Notes under the pieces: model-generated
Told to the model about the DNA's origin: nothing
Database searches by the model: none
The model's input: only the letters and a program-made list of their open reading frames with translations
Program-made: the position numbers and the translations under genes
Shown here: piece by piece, positions 1-7,026 of the stretch
How positions within the stretch are numbered: position 1 is the stretch's first letter
How the letters are laid out: every line of letters begins with the position of its first letter
Assembly: GCA_030611585.1 (NCBI GenBank)
Contig: JAUWPM010000008.1
Span: forward strand, 1-36,364
Source of the DNA: Methanosarcinales archaeon
GTDB taxonomy: Archaea > Halobacteriota > Syntropharchaeia > Alkanophagales > Methanospirareceae
Direction: 5' to 3'
DNA length: 36,364 bases

Positions 1-1212
1 AAGCGCAGCAAACATCTGACACTGCCACACATCAGTGGTCACGATTGCATCGTCATCCAGGATTCTGCTGATTTCTTTTATTAATATATCTGATACCGAT
101 GCTCCTTCCCTTGATATATCTTCTACACACGAGTCACATGCCGAGTGCATCTTTTTTATTCTCTTCTCCCATTCGCTCCCGCTTTTCTTCGCTCTCTTTT
201 TCTCCAGCAACTTTATTATTCCCGACAGTGCGAGTTTTACATCTCCTACAATCGGTATATCCACCTGTATATTCTTGTTTATCTCTGCGGTATCTATGTC
301 CACGTGTATTAGAGTGGCATCCGGAGCAAACTGGTCTAATTGCCAGCCCGTAGTTCTATCGCTGAATCTTGTCCCTAAGGCAAGCAGAGCATCGCATTCA
401 TTAATCGCTCTGTTCGCATATACCTGCCCGTGCATCCCTGCCATGCCCAGGCAGAAAGGATGATTTTCGGGAATCGCTCCTTTACCCATAAGCGTTGTTA
501 CTACGGGAGCACCAAGAAAATCCGCTAAATGACGTAACTCCGCCGCAGCATCAGCACTGATAACACCCCCGCCTGCCAGTATAAGAGGTCGCTCCGCATT
601 TGCTAAAATCTCAACGACTCGCTTTATTTGCACTTGATTCGGCTTTATATTCGGTTTATAGCCAGCAAAAGTCTCCTTCGGATGTAAATCCACCTTTGCC
701 TTACCTGCTAATATGTCCGTTGGCAGGTCAACCAAAACAACTCCCTTCCTCCCGGTATTGGCAATATAAAAAGCATTATGGATGACTTTGGGTAAATCTT
801 CCGTTCTCTTTACGAGGAAATTATGTTTCGTGATGGGCATGGTGATAGTGAAGGTGCTGGCTTCCTGGAATGCATTTGTGCCTATTACAGAGGTTGGCAC
901 CTGTCCTGTTAATGCCACCACGGGCGAAGAATCCATGTTTGCGTTCGCCAGTCCAGTAACGAGGTTCGTGGCGCCGGGACCTGAAGTGGCAATACAAACG
1001 CCTGCTTTCCCTGACACACGTGCATAGCCGTCGGCGGCGTGCGCAGCACATTGCTCATGCCGCATCAATATGTGTCTTATCGCCTCTTCCTTGTACAGCA
1101 CATCGTACAAGTCTAACAGAGCTCCTCCAGGTATTCCAAAGGCTACTTCCGCTCCTTCCGTCTTCAACTCCTCTACTACTATTTCCGCACCACTTAGCTT
1201 CTGCTTTGCCAT
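1..1212 (-). CDS. ilvB: Acetolactate synthase large subunit (C-terminus cut by window edge)
   Basis: Thiamine-diphosphate enzyme joining two pyruvates (or pyruvate and 2-oxobutyrate) in the first common step of branched-chain amino acid synthesis. Reading the minus strand from ATG at 1212 gives 404 uninterrupted codons to base 1. The N-terminus carries the TPP-enzyme pyrimidine-domain pattern FGIPGGALLDLYDVL, then HEQCAAHAADGYAR with the catalytic Glu and ATSGPGATNLVTGLANA. The central domain has PLILAGGGV, and the TPP-binding region begins at TTDVWQCQMFAAL, which corresponds to the DVGQHQMW segment of the family. About 150 C-terminal residues lie outside the window. The gene runs in the same direction as the antiporter gene upstream (101 bp gap) but has its own TATA-like box. 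Family assignment is firm; other TPP carboligases are less likely because the N-terminal motifs are typical of IlvB. Confidence 0.93.
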   Translation of the reverse strand, partial: MAKQKLSGAEIVVEELKTEGAEVAFGIPGGALLDLYDVLYKEEAIRHILMRHEQCAAHAADGYARVSGKAGVCIATSGPGATNLVTGLANANMDSSPVVALTGQVPTSVIGTNAFQEASTFTITMPITKHNFLVKRTEDLPKVIHNAFYIANTGRKGVVLVDLPTDILAGKAKVDLHPKETFAGYKPNIKPNQVQIKRVVEILANAERPLILAGGGVISADAAAELRHLADFLGAPVVTTLMGKGAIPENHPFCLGMAGMHGQVYANRAINECDALLALGTRFSDRTTGWQLDQFAPDATLIHVDIDTAEINKNIQVDIPIVGDVKLALSGIIKLLEKKRAKKSGSEWEKRIKKMHSACDSCVEDISREGASVSDILIKEISRILDDDAIVTTDVWQCQMFAAL

Positions 1213-1240
1213 TTTTCCCTGATTTTTCCCACGCCTTTTA

Positions 1241-1250
1241 ATTTATATCT
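1241..1250 (-). promoter_or_regulatory. Likely TATA box of ilvB
   Basis: The minus-strand sequence AGATATAAAT lies about 33 bases before the ilvB start at 1212. An archaeal start site 26-27 bases downstream of its centre would give a leader of about 7 bases. A second AT-rich stretch near 1275 is an alternative. Position and composition are the only evidence. Confidence 0.35.
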
Positions 1251-1313
1251 GTGATGCCGTGGCTCAAATTATCTCTTTTAAATATAGTGCTTGCAGAATA
1301 TTTAAATCCTTTG

Positions 1314-2462
1314 CTATTCCTTCTGGTGCATCTTCCTGAAAATGGTAGGGCAGCTAATGCTTGTTATTATCGCGAGCAAAATAATTGCCGAACCCATTGC
1401 AGTCGTTATTAAATCAAGTTTCATCCCAACCGCAGCCACCGCGATTATCAAGCTCAATCTCGACGAAAGCAAAACACCGGCAGAAATGCTATCCTTCAAT
1501 GAATGCCGTACGAGAAAAAGCAGCGACGGTACTGTCTTCACCACGAATGCGATTAAAAGTAGCATTGGAACAAGATAAATCCCTCCTCTCGCCAAAGCTC
1601 CAAGGTCAAACTGCATTCCTACGCTTATAAAGAATATGGGTATGAGGAATCCGTATCCTATTCCGTAGAGTTTCTGTTCGAGAACCGTACCACCGCGGAA
1701 CAAAAGGGAAAGCATCACGCCGGCGAGAAACGCACCCAGTATGGCTTCCACACCCACTACCTCCGCTAAAACAACGAATACAAGTAGCAATGCGAAGGAA
1801 GCCCTTACGCCTATCTCTGACGGGTGGTCTGATTTAAACCATTTTGAAAGTCGCTCGGGATAGTGCCAGATTGCGAGCTTACCCGCGTAATACACTGCAA
1901 AAAACAACATGAAAATAAGCGCAATTAAAAGCATCTCCCACGTTATCCCCTTCTCGTGGTAGAGCGTATGCACCGTAAGGAGCAGCATGGTGGTAAAATC
2001 AGCGACAAAAGCCGAGATGATTATTGTCTGTCCAAGTTCACTCTTTAACAGGCCCTGTTCCTTTATCGTTGGCAATATCAACCCTACCGAAGAAGTAGAA
2101 AGCACAAGTGCCATGTAGAACCCGTAACCCATTTGATGCGTCAGGAACATCGAAATGGCGAGTGTGATGATAAATATAAGCGTTCCGAGCACGAACAACT
2201 TTGCTCCATGAACTTCAACCTGCGAGAAGTCTATCTCCATACCCACCAAGAACATTAGGAATATAAATCCAAAGCTTGCGAGAAATGCTATTCCCTCTTC
2301 CTCCCCACTAAAAATCCCCAGCACACTCCGCCCGATAATAATCCCGCATATAATCTCCCCAACCACTGCCGGGACGCCTATTCTATCGGAAAGAATAGGG
2401 ATCAGGAACGCAAAGACTGCAATCGCAAATAAAGGAAAATAGGAACTTATTATCATAGGCAT
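1314..2462 (-). CDS. Kef/CPA2-family cation:proton antiporter
   Basis: Integral membrane antiporter of the monovalent cation:proton antiporter-2 family, expected to exchange Na+ or K+ for protons. The 382-residue protein is almost wholly hydrophobic with about 12 predicted membrane spans. It includes the family-like segments VGEIICGIIIGRSVLG, FLVGMEIDFSQ and VEAILGAFLAGVMLS. The frame is open further upstream, but the start at 2462 is preferred because its ATG overlaps the TGA of the upstream gene (TGATG), and the extra 28 residues are non-membrane sequence read from within that gene. It has no C-terminal RCK domain of its own. The overlapping upstream gene encodes TrkA-N and Usp domains, so the two probably form a channel/regulator pair. 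The ion specificity cannot be read from sequence. Confidence 0.9.
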   Translation of the reverse strand: MPMIISSYFPLFAIAVFAFLIPILSDRIGVPAVVGEIICGIIIGRSVLGIFSGEEEGIAFLASFGFIFLMFLVGMEIDFSQVEVHGAKLFVLGTLIFIITLAISMFLTHQMGYGFYMALVLSTSSVGLILPTIKEQGLLKSELGQTIIISAFVADFTTMLLLTVHTLYHEKGITWEMLLIALIFMLFFAVYYAGKLAIWHYPERLSKWFKSDHPSEIGVRASFALLLVFVVLAEVVGVEAILGAFLAGVMLSLLFRGGTVLEQKLYGIGYGFLIPIFFISVGMQFDLGALARGGIYLVPMLLLIAFVVKTVPSLLFLVRHSLKDSISAGVLLSSRLSLIIAVAAVGMKLDLITTAMGSAIILLAIITSISCPTIFRKMHQKE

Positions 2463-3610
2463 CACACAACCGTTAGAACAGAACAGGGAGCGTTGTCTAC
2501 TATTTTCCTGATTATGTCTGACTTTATAACACCCGTTCCTCTCCATGGAATCACTGCGAGCTCGTAATTCCCACTTTTCACCTCTTTTACCGCTTCTATC
2601 ATTGGGTTACCTTCCACCCAATTTTCGATAATCCGTACGTTTCCTTTTTCTCCCATCTTTCTTATTCCGTCAATCAACTCGCCGGGAACCGTCTCCAAAA
2701 TGAGTAAATGCAGTTCAGCACCGCATAAATGAGCTATCTGAACCGCGTGCCTCCCGACACTCTCTGCTATCTCTGATGAATCGAGAAGGGCAATAATGCG
2801 TTCGTAATACCTGAACGTCCGTGCCACAAGAACGGGACAGGAAGCGGATTTTATTACCTTCAAAACGACACTTCGTTTAAACACTTTGTCCATGATGCCG
2901 AGTTCTTCCTGGTCTATAATTACATAATCAGGGTAATACGAATGCTCTTTTACACGGTCCATAATTATGCAGCTCGGATAATGCAGGTGCTTTTTTATAA
3001 TATCCATCAGTTTTTCCTCTTCCAGCAATATCTTAAGTGGCACACCCATCGCCTTTGCTTTGGATTCCATCTCTTTCCTGTCTATATCCACAGACGATAT
3101 AGCCGTAACCTCTGCCCTTGCTACGGAAGCAACTAACAAAGCTTCTTTGAACGCCTTCTCCACCGTATTTTCATTCAGTATCGGAACGAGGATTTTATCA
3201 CAAGGTGTGAGAGTTTCCCCTGCGCCAAACCGCAACAGATCACCGATGAGATTTGCCACTATCTTTGTAGGGTACATGATGTACTCAATGCCCAGCTTCC
3301 GGAACCGTTCTCTATCCTCAGGATCTTCCACCCGGACAATTATCTTAGGAACACCGTGTTTCTTCGCGATAGCCGCAGCTCGATAATTGACGTCGTCATT
3401 GCTCGTGAGCGAGATAAAAGCCGCGGCATCATCCAAACCCACCCGATTTAGCAATTCCTCATCACTTCCATCACCGGTGACTACCTCCACACCCGCTATT
3501 TCTGTGATCTTCTCCCGCTTTTCCTGATTTAGCTCAATAACCACCGATTCCGGCAACTGGGCAGCCAGTTCTCTCCCTACTCTCCCGCCGCCAACAATGA
3601 TCTTTTTCAT
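2462..3610 (-). CDS. TrkA-N (RCK) domain protein with tandem universal-stress-protein domains
   Basis: Cytoplasmic regulatory protein of 382 residues. Residues 1 to about 115 are a TrkA-N/RCK Rossmann domain with the dinucleotide-binding pattern VGGGRVGRELA and the acidic strand end VVIELNQEK, and with the later VVTGDGSDEELL and RVEDPEDRE patterns. Residues about 138-260 and 265-382 look like two universal stress protein domains; the second has ERIIALLDSSEIAES at its first strand and ends in APCSVLTVV, the usual C-terminal Usp strand. RCK domains gate cation channels and antiporters in response to NAD(H) or nucleotides, and Usp domains often bind ATP. The translational overlap with the CPA2 antiporter gene strongly suggests it is that transporter's regulator. 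The start codon ATG directly abuts a dispersed intergenic repeat (3608-3678). Confidence 0.87.
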   Translation of the reverse strand: MKKIIVGGGRVGRELAAQLPESVVIELNQEKREKITEIAGVEVVTGDGSDEELLNRVGLDDAAAFISLTSNDDVNYRAAAIAKKHGVPKIIVRVEDPEDRERFRKLGIEYIMYPTKIVANLIGDLLRFGAGETLTPCDKILVPILNENTVEKAFKEALLVASVARAEVTAISSVDIDRKEMESKAKAMGVPLKILLEEEKLMDIIKKHLHYPSCIIMDRVKEHSYYPDYVIIDQEELGIMDKVFKRSVVLKVIKSASCPVLVARTFRYYERIIALLDSSEIAESVGRHAVQIAHLCGAELHLLILETVPGELIDGIRKMGEKGNVRIIENWVEGNPMIEAVKEVKSGNYELAVIPWRGTGVIKSDIIRKIVDNAPCSVLTVV

Positions 3611-3678
3611 TGTATATAAAGTATAACTGCCGTAATTCTCTTTACGACACAGATTAACATTGATTTACACGGATTTAT
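3608..3678 (-). repeat. Dispersed start-proximal repeat, copy 1
   Basis: Read on the minus strand this is a run of 10-bp-phased units (CGTGTAAATC, then AATGTTAATC, then TGTGTC), followed by TAAAGAGAA and GGCAGTTATACTTTATATACA. It ends directly at the ATG of the TrkA-N/Usp gene at 3610. The same order of blocks recurs at 5414-5470, 9003-9062 and 21750-21812, and a partial copy lies at 6584-6620. This copy has three extra bases (ACG-type interruption) before GGCAG. Confidence 0.85.
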
Positions 3679-3718
3679 TTAGGGAGAACGGCACAGCCTA
3701 ATTTTCCAGTCTGTTGCG

Positions 3719-3874
3719 AAATCACTAAATTCTTAGATTGTTACCAGAGTCTTACCGCAGAGTACGCGGAGCGCGCAGAAGCATTAGAAACCCCCCGGCA
3801 ATGATTGAAACCGTCTAAAAACTCTGCGTACTCTGCGCTCTCCGCGGTGATAAATCACTGGATTTTTAGATTGT
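3719..3874. repeat. Palindromic element flanked by direct repeats
   Basis: Two 30-base arms, 3751-3780 and 3821-3850, are imperfect inverted repeats separated by about 40 bases. Each arm is itself made of 9-bp units of the type CGCAGAGTA/CGCGGAGCG. Outside the arms, 3719-3741 and 3852-3874 are direct repeats: AAATCACT-xx-ATT-x-TTAGATTGT, 20 of 23 positions identical. The layout (direct repeat, inverted repeat, loop, inverted repeat, direct repeat) resembles a small non-autonomous insertion with a target duplication, though 23 bp is long for a target site. No protein is encoded. Confidence 0.75.
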
Positions 3875-3898
3875 GCCATCTGCAGCTTATCAATATCA

Positions 3899-4738
3899 CT
3901 ACGGGCGGGTTCTTTTATAGGGTAAACGAGGCTCTTTGCCCACGCGATGCCGATAATCGCCCCACCATGAACCCCCTGCGAAGCCGGAGATTGAATGCTG
4001 CTTCCTCAAGTACGTTGTATGTCTGAACTTTCTCAAAATCTCATCTAACTTCCTCCGTTGCTCATCCAATGGGATATCCTTCTCACCCTCTATTTTACCT
4101 TTACTCGTAACCTCGTGATAGAACTGGTCCAGGCTCTCGAAAATAGCTTTGAGCTCCTTGTCGTCTACATAATGAGTTACGAGTTCATCCAATTCATCGT
4201 ATACGTCTTTCAGTGCGTTCTTAAAGTTCTCGACACTCTTTTCCACCAAATATACTTCGCAGTCGCTTAAAGCCCGCTCAAGTCTATCAAGAGTCCAGCC
4301 ACTTGCTAAAAGACGCACTCGTGGATAGAATCTCATTACGTACTCCGGCTTCAGGGTCAATATGTTCCTAACGCTTACAATGCCCACGAGCACGCCGTTT
4401 TCAACCACTGGCAGCCTTTTTATATGCTTCTTTGCTGCGACTTCACTTGCTTCATCTACCGAGACTTCCGCATCTACGGTTACCAGCGGGGAAGACATTA
4501 TCTCCTTTGCTTTTACCTCATCTGCTCGTTTATTCTCCAATATCGCTTTTAACGCGATGTCCCGCTCGGTAATAATTCCCGCGGGTTTGCCTTCCGACGT
4601 TATAACGACGCTGCCAATTCCCAGTTCCGCCATCTTCTTCGCTACTTCTATAACCAGAGCGTCCTCATCTTCGGCGATGATTGGACGGCTCATTATCTCA
4701 CGAACTTTCAGATCTCCTTTCTCTTCTTTAGTACACAT
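3899..4738 (-). CDS. CBS-domain-pair protein with helical C-terminal domain
   Basis: 279 residues. Residues about 10-65 and 72-128 are two CBS domains (patterns VREIMSRPIIA, GIGSVVITSEGKPAGIITERDI, AKEIMSSPLVTV, IKRLPVVENGVLVGIVSVRNIL). CBS pairs bind adenosyl compounds and regulate partner proteins. Residues about 140-235 are a charged helical region of unknown role. The start at 4738 is preceded by a strong GGAGGAGGGAT ribosome-binding site. The last 40 or so residues are suspicious: from about base 4045 onward this frame gives an unusual Trp/His/Arg-rich tail, while another frame reads EKVQTYNVLEEAAFNLRL with good coding character. A frameshift or recombined 3' end next to the palindromic element is possible. 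The regulatory target is unknown. Confidence 0.8.
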   Translation of the reverse strand: MCTKEEKGDLKVREIMSRPIIAEDEDALVIEVAKKMAELGIGSVVITSEGKPAGIITERDIALKAILENKRADEVKAKEIMSSPLVTVDAEVSVDEASEVAAKKHIKRLPVVENGVLVGIVSVRNILTLKPEYVMRFYPRVRLLASGWTLDRLERALSDCEVYLVEKSVENFKNALKDVYDELDELVTHYVDDKELKAIFESLDQFYHEVTSKGKIEGEKDIPLDEQRRKLDEILRKFRHTTYLRKQHSISGFAGGSWWGDYRHRVGKEPRLPYKRTRP

Positions 4739-4991
4739 ATCTGTTTTATCCCTCCTCCCGTTTCAATGAAAATTTTTACACCCTTGCTTCTTTAAAGAGC
4801 GCTAAATAATTACCCACACCTCTTTTTTAGATTCATCACTAACTATCATAGTACACGCAGTAAGATAAAAAGTAATACCCATTGCGCAGCAGAGGGTGCT
4901 GCAACTTTTTCGTTATGACACCACACCTTTTGAAGAAGTGAGGCAGAAGACATTCATTTATTGGCTTTGATGATGGTTTTGAGGTTAAAAA
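4739..4991. other. Intergenic region between divergent CBS gene and histone gene
   Basis: About 250 AT-rich bases with no supported gene. The CBS ribosome-binding site lies at its left end. A perfect 6-bp hairpin (GCAGCA, 5-base loop, TGCTGC) sits at 4886-4902 and is followed on the plus strand by a short T run, but no plus-strand gene ends before it, so I give it no function. Confidence 0.5.
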
Positions 4992-5010
4992 ACCGAAAAG
5001 CTTATATATA
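4992..5010 (+). promoter_or_regulatory. BRE/TATA promoter of the histone gene
   Basis: The sequence ACCGAAAAG followed by CTTATATATA is a textbook archaeal BRE plus TATA box. The predicted transcription start, about 27 bases beyond the TATA centre, falls near 5032. This leaves a leader of about 9 bases that contains GTGAT. The same BRE-TATA string, ACCGAAA-GCTT-TATA, occurs at the fqo operon promoter (35935-35952). Confidence 0.8.
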
Positions 5011-5040
5011 CCCACTCATTACACAATCATAGTGATAAAA

Positions 5041-5241
5041 ATGGCTGAACTACCTATAGCACCTGTAACCAGGTTAGTGAGGAACGCAGGAGCAGAGAGA
5101 GTAAGCGAAGAGGCGAGTCAGGAATTGGTGAGGCTGTTAGAGGAATACGGCGAGAAAATAGCGAAAAAAGCCGTAAGCCTCGCTAAACATGCCGGAAGAA
5201 AGACGGTGAAAGTGGAAGACGTCATAGAAGCAGTAGCATAA
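5041..5241 (+). CDS. Archaeal histone (HMf type)
   Basis: A 66-residue single histone-fold protein that dimerises and wraps DNA. The start MAELPIAPVTRLVRNAGAER matches the canonical N-terminus, and the RVSEEA, AKHAGRKTV and VEDVIEAV segments match helix 2, loop 2 (RKT) and helix 3. An upstream in-frame ATG at 5032 would add three residues, but the family consensus begins at MAELP. The gene stands alone with its own strong promoter and a downstream terminator, as expected for an abundant chromatin protein. Confidence 0.95.
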   Translation: MAELPIAPVTRLVRNAGAERVSEEASQELVRLLEEYGEKIAKKAVSLAKHAGRKTVKVEDVIEAVA

Positions 5242-5270
5242 ACCAAAAAGTTTGCATAAAGGGGGGGAAA

Positions 5271-5309
5271 GAGTAAATCGCAAAATTTACCCCTTTTTAT
5301 TTTTTTTAT
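5271..5309 (+). terminator. Histone gene terminator
   Basis: A 6-bp stem GTAAAT/ATTTAC (5273-5278 with 5285-5290) is followed by CCCC and a long T-rich run to about 5309. It lies 30 bases after the histone stop. Archaeal termination depends mainly on the T-rich tract, which is clear here. Confidence 0.7.
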
Positions 5310-5328
5310 AAATTGTTGACACAACACT

Positions 5329-5411
5329 TTTTCTTTTTTACAAAAAGAAAACCTGTGCTAAAAGAAAAACATCAGGAATATTTTAGTCAAGGTTTTTACC
5401 GAAGGTAAAAA
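5329..5411 (+). repeat. Two further hairpins downstream of the histone gene
   Basis: A perfect 10-bp stem of TTTTCTTTTT against AAAAAGAAAA (5329-5338 with 5342-5351) is followed by a perfect 8-bp stem TTTTTACC-gaa-GGTAAAAA (5393-5411). They may be backup terminators, or could protect the 3' end of the histone mRNA. Confidence 0.55.
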
Positions 5412-5413
5412 AG

Positions 5414-5470
5414 TTGTGTGTAAATCTGTGTCTTAAATAGAAGGCAGTTATACTTTATATACAACGAGAA
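5414..5470 (+). repeat. Dispersed start-proximal repeat, copy 2
   Basis: Plus-strand copy with GTGTGTAAATCTGTGTC, TTAAATAGAAGGCAG, TTATACTTTATATACAACG and AGAA, ending at the ATG of the exchanger gene (5471). The 3' extension ACAACGAGAAA is shared with the orphan copy near 9005. TTAAATA at 5433-5439 lies about 35 bases before the ATG and could serve as a TATA box with a short leader; the more obvious TTTATATA is too close to the ATG to do so. Confidence 0.8.
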
Positions 5471-6550
5471 ATGGTGTTGATCAACGTCGTATTGCTTGTA
5501 CTCGGCTTAGTATTACTCGCCAAGGGTTCCGATTTTTTCGTTAAATCCGCGGCATCGGTAGCGCAAAAACTTGGAGTCTCCGAATTCGTTATTGGTCTCA
5601 CATTAGTTGCATTGGGCACGTCAATACCAGAACTCGCCTCATCTGTGATCGCGGCTTTAGAACAGCAAAGCGGCATAGTAATAGGCAATGTCGTGGGCTC
5701 GAATATTGCAAACATCGGATTAATAGTCGGGCTCGGAGCGCTAATAGCCAGAATAAAAACGAAACAAGAAATGCTGAAACGAGATGGCTACATCATGCTT
5801 TTTGCCGCACTGCTGTTCTACGTCTTCATCATCAACGGGACGGTCTCAAGATCGGAAGCACTGATATTTCTGCTGTTGTACATTGCTTATACCGTGTTCT
5901 TATTTGAGGGGAAAACGAAATTGGAAGGCAAATACGAATTCAAAGAATTTATCAGATATTTTTTGGGATTTAAGTACATCGTAACTATACGAAGCATAAT
6001 AATCCCGCGCCTCAAGAACAAAAACAAAAACAAAAAAAAGATGAATAACAAGCCAGAAGAAATAAAAGCAAAAGAGCTATCCAAACCAGACATTAGTAGA
6101 GATTTCCTCGTTCTCATCATTAGTGGTTTCGCTATTGTTGTTGGTGCAAGCTATCTGGTGAATGAAGCGATTTTTTTTGCTGATTTTTTTGACATTCCAA
6201 AAACCGTAATAGGCATCAGCATTGTAGCACTTGGTACTTCGTTACCGGAATTAGGCGTGACAATATCGGCTGCAAGACAGGGCTACGGCAACATAGCTGT
6301 TGGCAACGTCATTGGTTCGAACATTGCAAATATATTCTTAGTTGTAGGCGTTTCGGCGATGATTTTCCCTTTGTCCGTTATAAAGCCAACGATATTCTAT
6401 CTCGCGCCGTTCATGATATTCATGAGCATTTTGCTTTTGATATTCATAAGAAGTAACTGGGAAATAAGTCGAATAAAAGGCATAGTATTTCTTACGTTAT
6501 ATGCCTTATTTTTAGCTGTTTTATTCTTCAACAATCTACTCATAATTTAA
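5471..6550 (+). CDS. Na+/Ca2+ exchanger-family (CaCA) membrane protein
   Basis: 359-residue integral membrane antiporter, expected to move Ca2+ (or another cation) against Na+ or H+. It has two homologous halves, each with the alpha-repeat signature of the family: LTLVALGTSIPELASSV with IVIGNVVGSNIANIGLIVG in the first half, and ISIVALGTSLPELGVTIS with IAVGNVIGSNIANIFLVVG in the second. About ten membrane spans flank a central cytoplasmic loop rich in Lys and Asn (about residues 178-205). Length and two-half topology fit the YrbG/Mj-NCX type. The ATG at 5471 begins directly at the first hydrophobic helix and follows the dispersed repeat without a clear ribosome-binding site. Confidence 0.93.
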   Translation: MVLINVVLLVLGLVLLAKGSDFFVKSAASVAQKLGVSEFVIGLTLVALGTSIPELASSVIAALEQQSGIVIGNVVGSNIANIGLIVGLGALIARIKTKQEMLKRDGYIMLFAALLFYVFIINGTVSRSEALIFLLLYIAYTVFLFEGKTKLEGKYEFKEFIRYFLGFKYIVTIRSIIIPRLKNKNKNKKKMNNKPEEIKAKELSKPDISRDFLVLIISGFAIVVGASYLVNEAIFFADFFDIPKTVIGISIVALGTSLPELGVTISAARQGYGNIAVGNVIGSNIANIFLVVGVSAMIFPLSVIKPTIFYLAPFMIFMSILLLIFIRSNWEISRIKGIVFLTLYALFLAVLFFNNLLII

Positions 6551-6583
6551 CGCTGGGGGGGAGAGATAGGGCTACAAAAACGA

Positions 6584-6620
6584 AATAAATCAGTGTAAAT
6601 CAGTGTCCTAAAGAGAATGG
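6584..6620 (+). repeat. Dispersed repeat, partial copy 3
   Basis: AAATCAGTGTAAATCAGTGTC then CTAAAGAGAATGG matches the first half of the dispersed element, but the GGCAGTTATACTTTATATACA half is missing. It lies just before the ribosome-binding site of the gene at 6630. Confidence 0.7.
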
Positions 6621-6629
6621 TGAGAGGAA

Positions 6630-7007
6630 ATGGAAGACTTGTATAATGTGCTAAAAGGAATAGGACTCGAAGCGGAGAGCAAGGTAAAGGGAGAGCTTTC
6701 GGGTCCGTCAGGGCAGATAAAAGCACTTCTGTATGATATGTTTATGCCGTTGGCTCTTAATTTACAGACCGAAGAGGAAAGTCATCATTATATATTCCAA
6801 AAGGGCGGCTCTATCTCTTTGTACCGGGAATTACATAATTGCCCCGACGTTGAGGTTTCAGGCGAGCATGCGGAGTTACTATTTTTGTTGCAAGCACGAG
6901 ATAAAGAGAGATTCGAGATGGATGAACGGAGAAGGAAAATAGAGATCAACGCATGCACCTTTAAAGGTAGGCAAGCGGTCATGAAGTTACGAGGATTGTT
7001 TTTATAA
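6630..7007 (+). CDS. Unrecognised small protein (125 aa)
   Basis: I do not recognise this family. The protein is soluble, mixed alpha/beta in appearance, begins MEDLYNVLKGIGLEAESK and has a short Gly/Ser/Pro loop (GELSGPSGQ). There are only two Cys (HNCPDVEV and NACTFKG), so a metal site is unlikely, and there is no signal peptide or membrane span. GGTGAG upstream of the ATG is a plausible ribosome-binding site. It is transcribed away from the exchanger and converges on the isocitrate dehydrogenase gene, with 19 bases between the two 3' ends. Length, start signal and coding character support a real gene; the function is unknown. Confidence 0.7.
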   Translation: MEDLYNVLKGIGLEAESKVKGELSGPSGQIKALLYDMFMPLALNLQTEEESHHYIFQKGGSISLYRELHNCPDVEVSGEHAELLFLLQARDKERFEMDERRRKIEINACTFKGRQAVMKLRGLFL

Positions 7008-7026
7008 GGAGTATAGGTTAGATCTT

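Noticed and set aside
35-463. 142-codon plus-strand open frame at the left edge
   Set aside because: It is antisense to ilvB, whose minus-strand frame is continuous from 1212 to the window edge and has clear family motifs.
3751-3850. CRISPR-like repeats
   Set aside because: The 9-bp units form two inverted arms, not regularly spaced direct repeats with unique spacers; no cas genes are present.
4886-4910. 6-bp hairpin plus T run as a terminator
   Set aside because: No plus-strand gene ends upstream, and on the minus strand it precedes the CBS gene.
5452-5461. TTTATATA directly before the exchanger ATG as its TATA box
   Set aside because: It is only about 15 bases from the ATG, so transcription would begin inside the gene; the same string sits even closer to the ATG at pelota and trkA. 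The TTAAATA block further upstream fits better.
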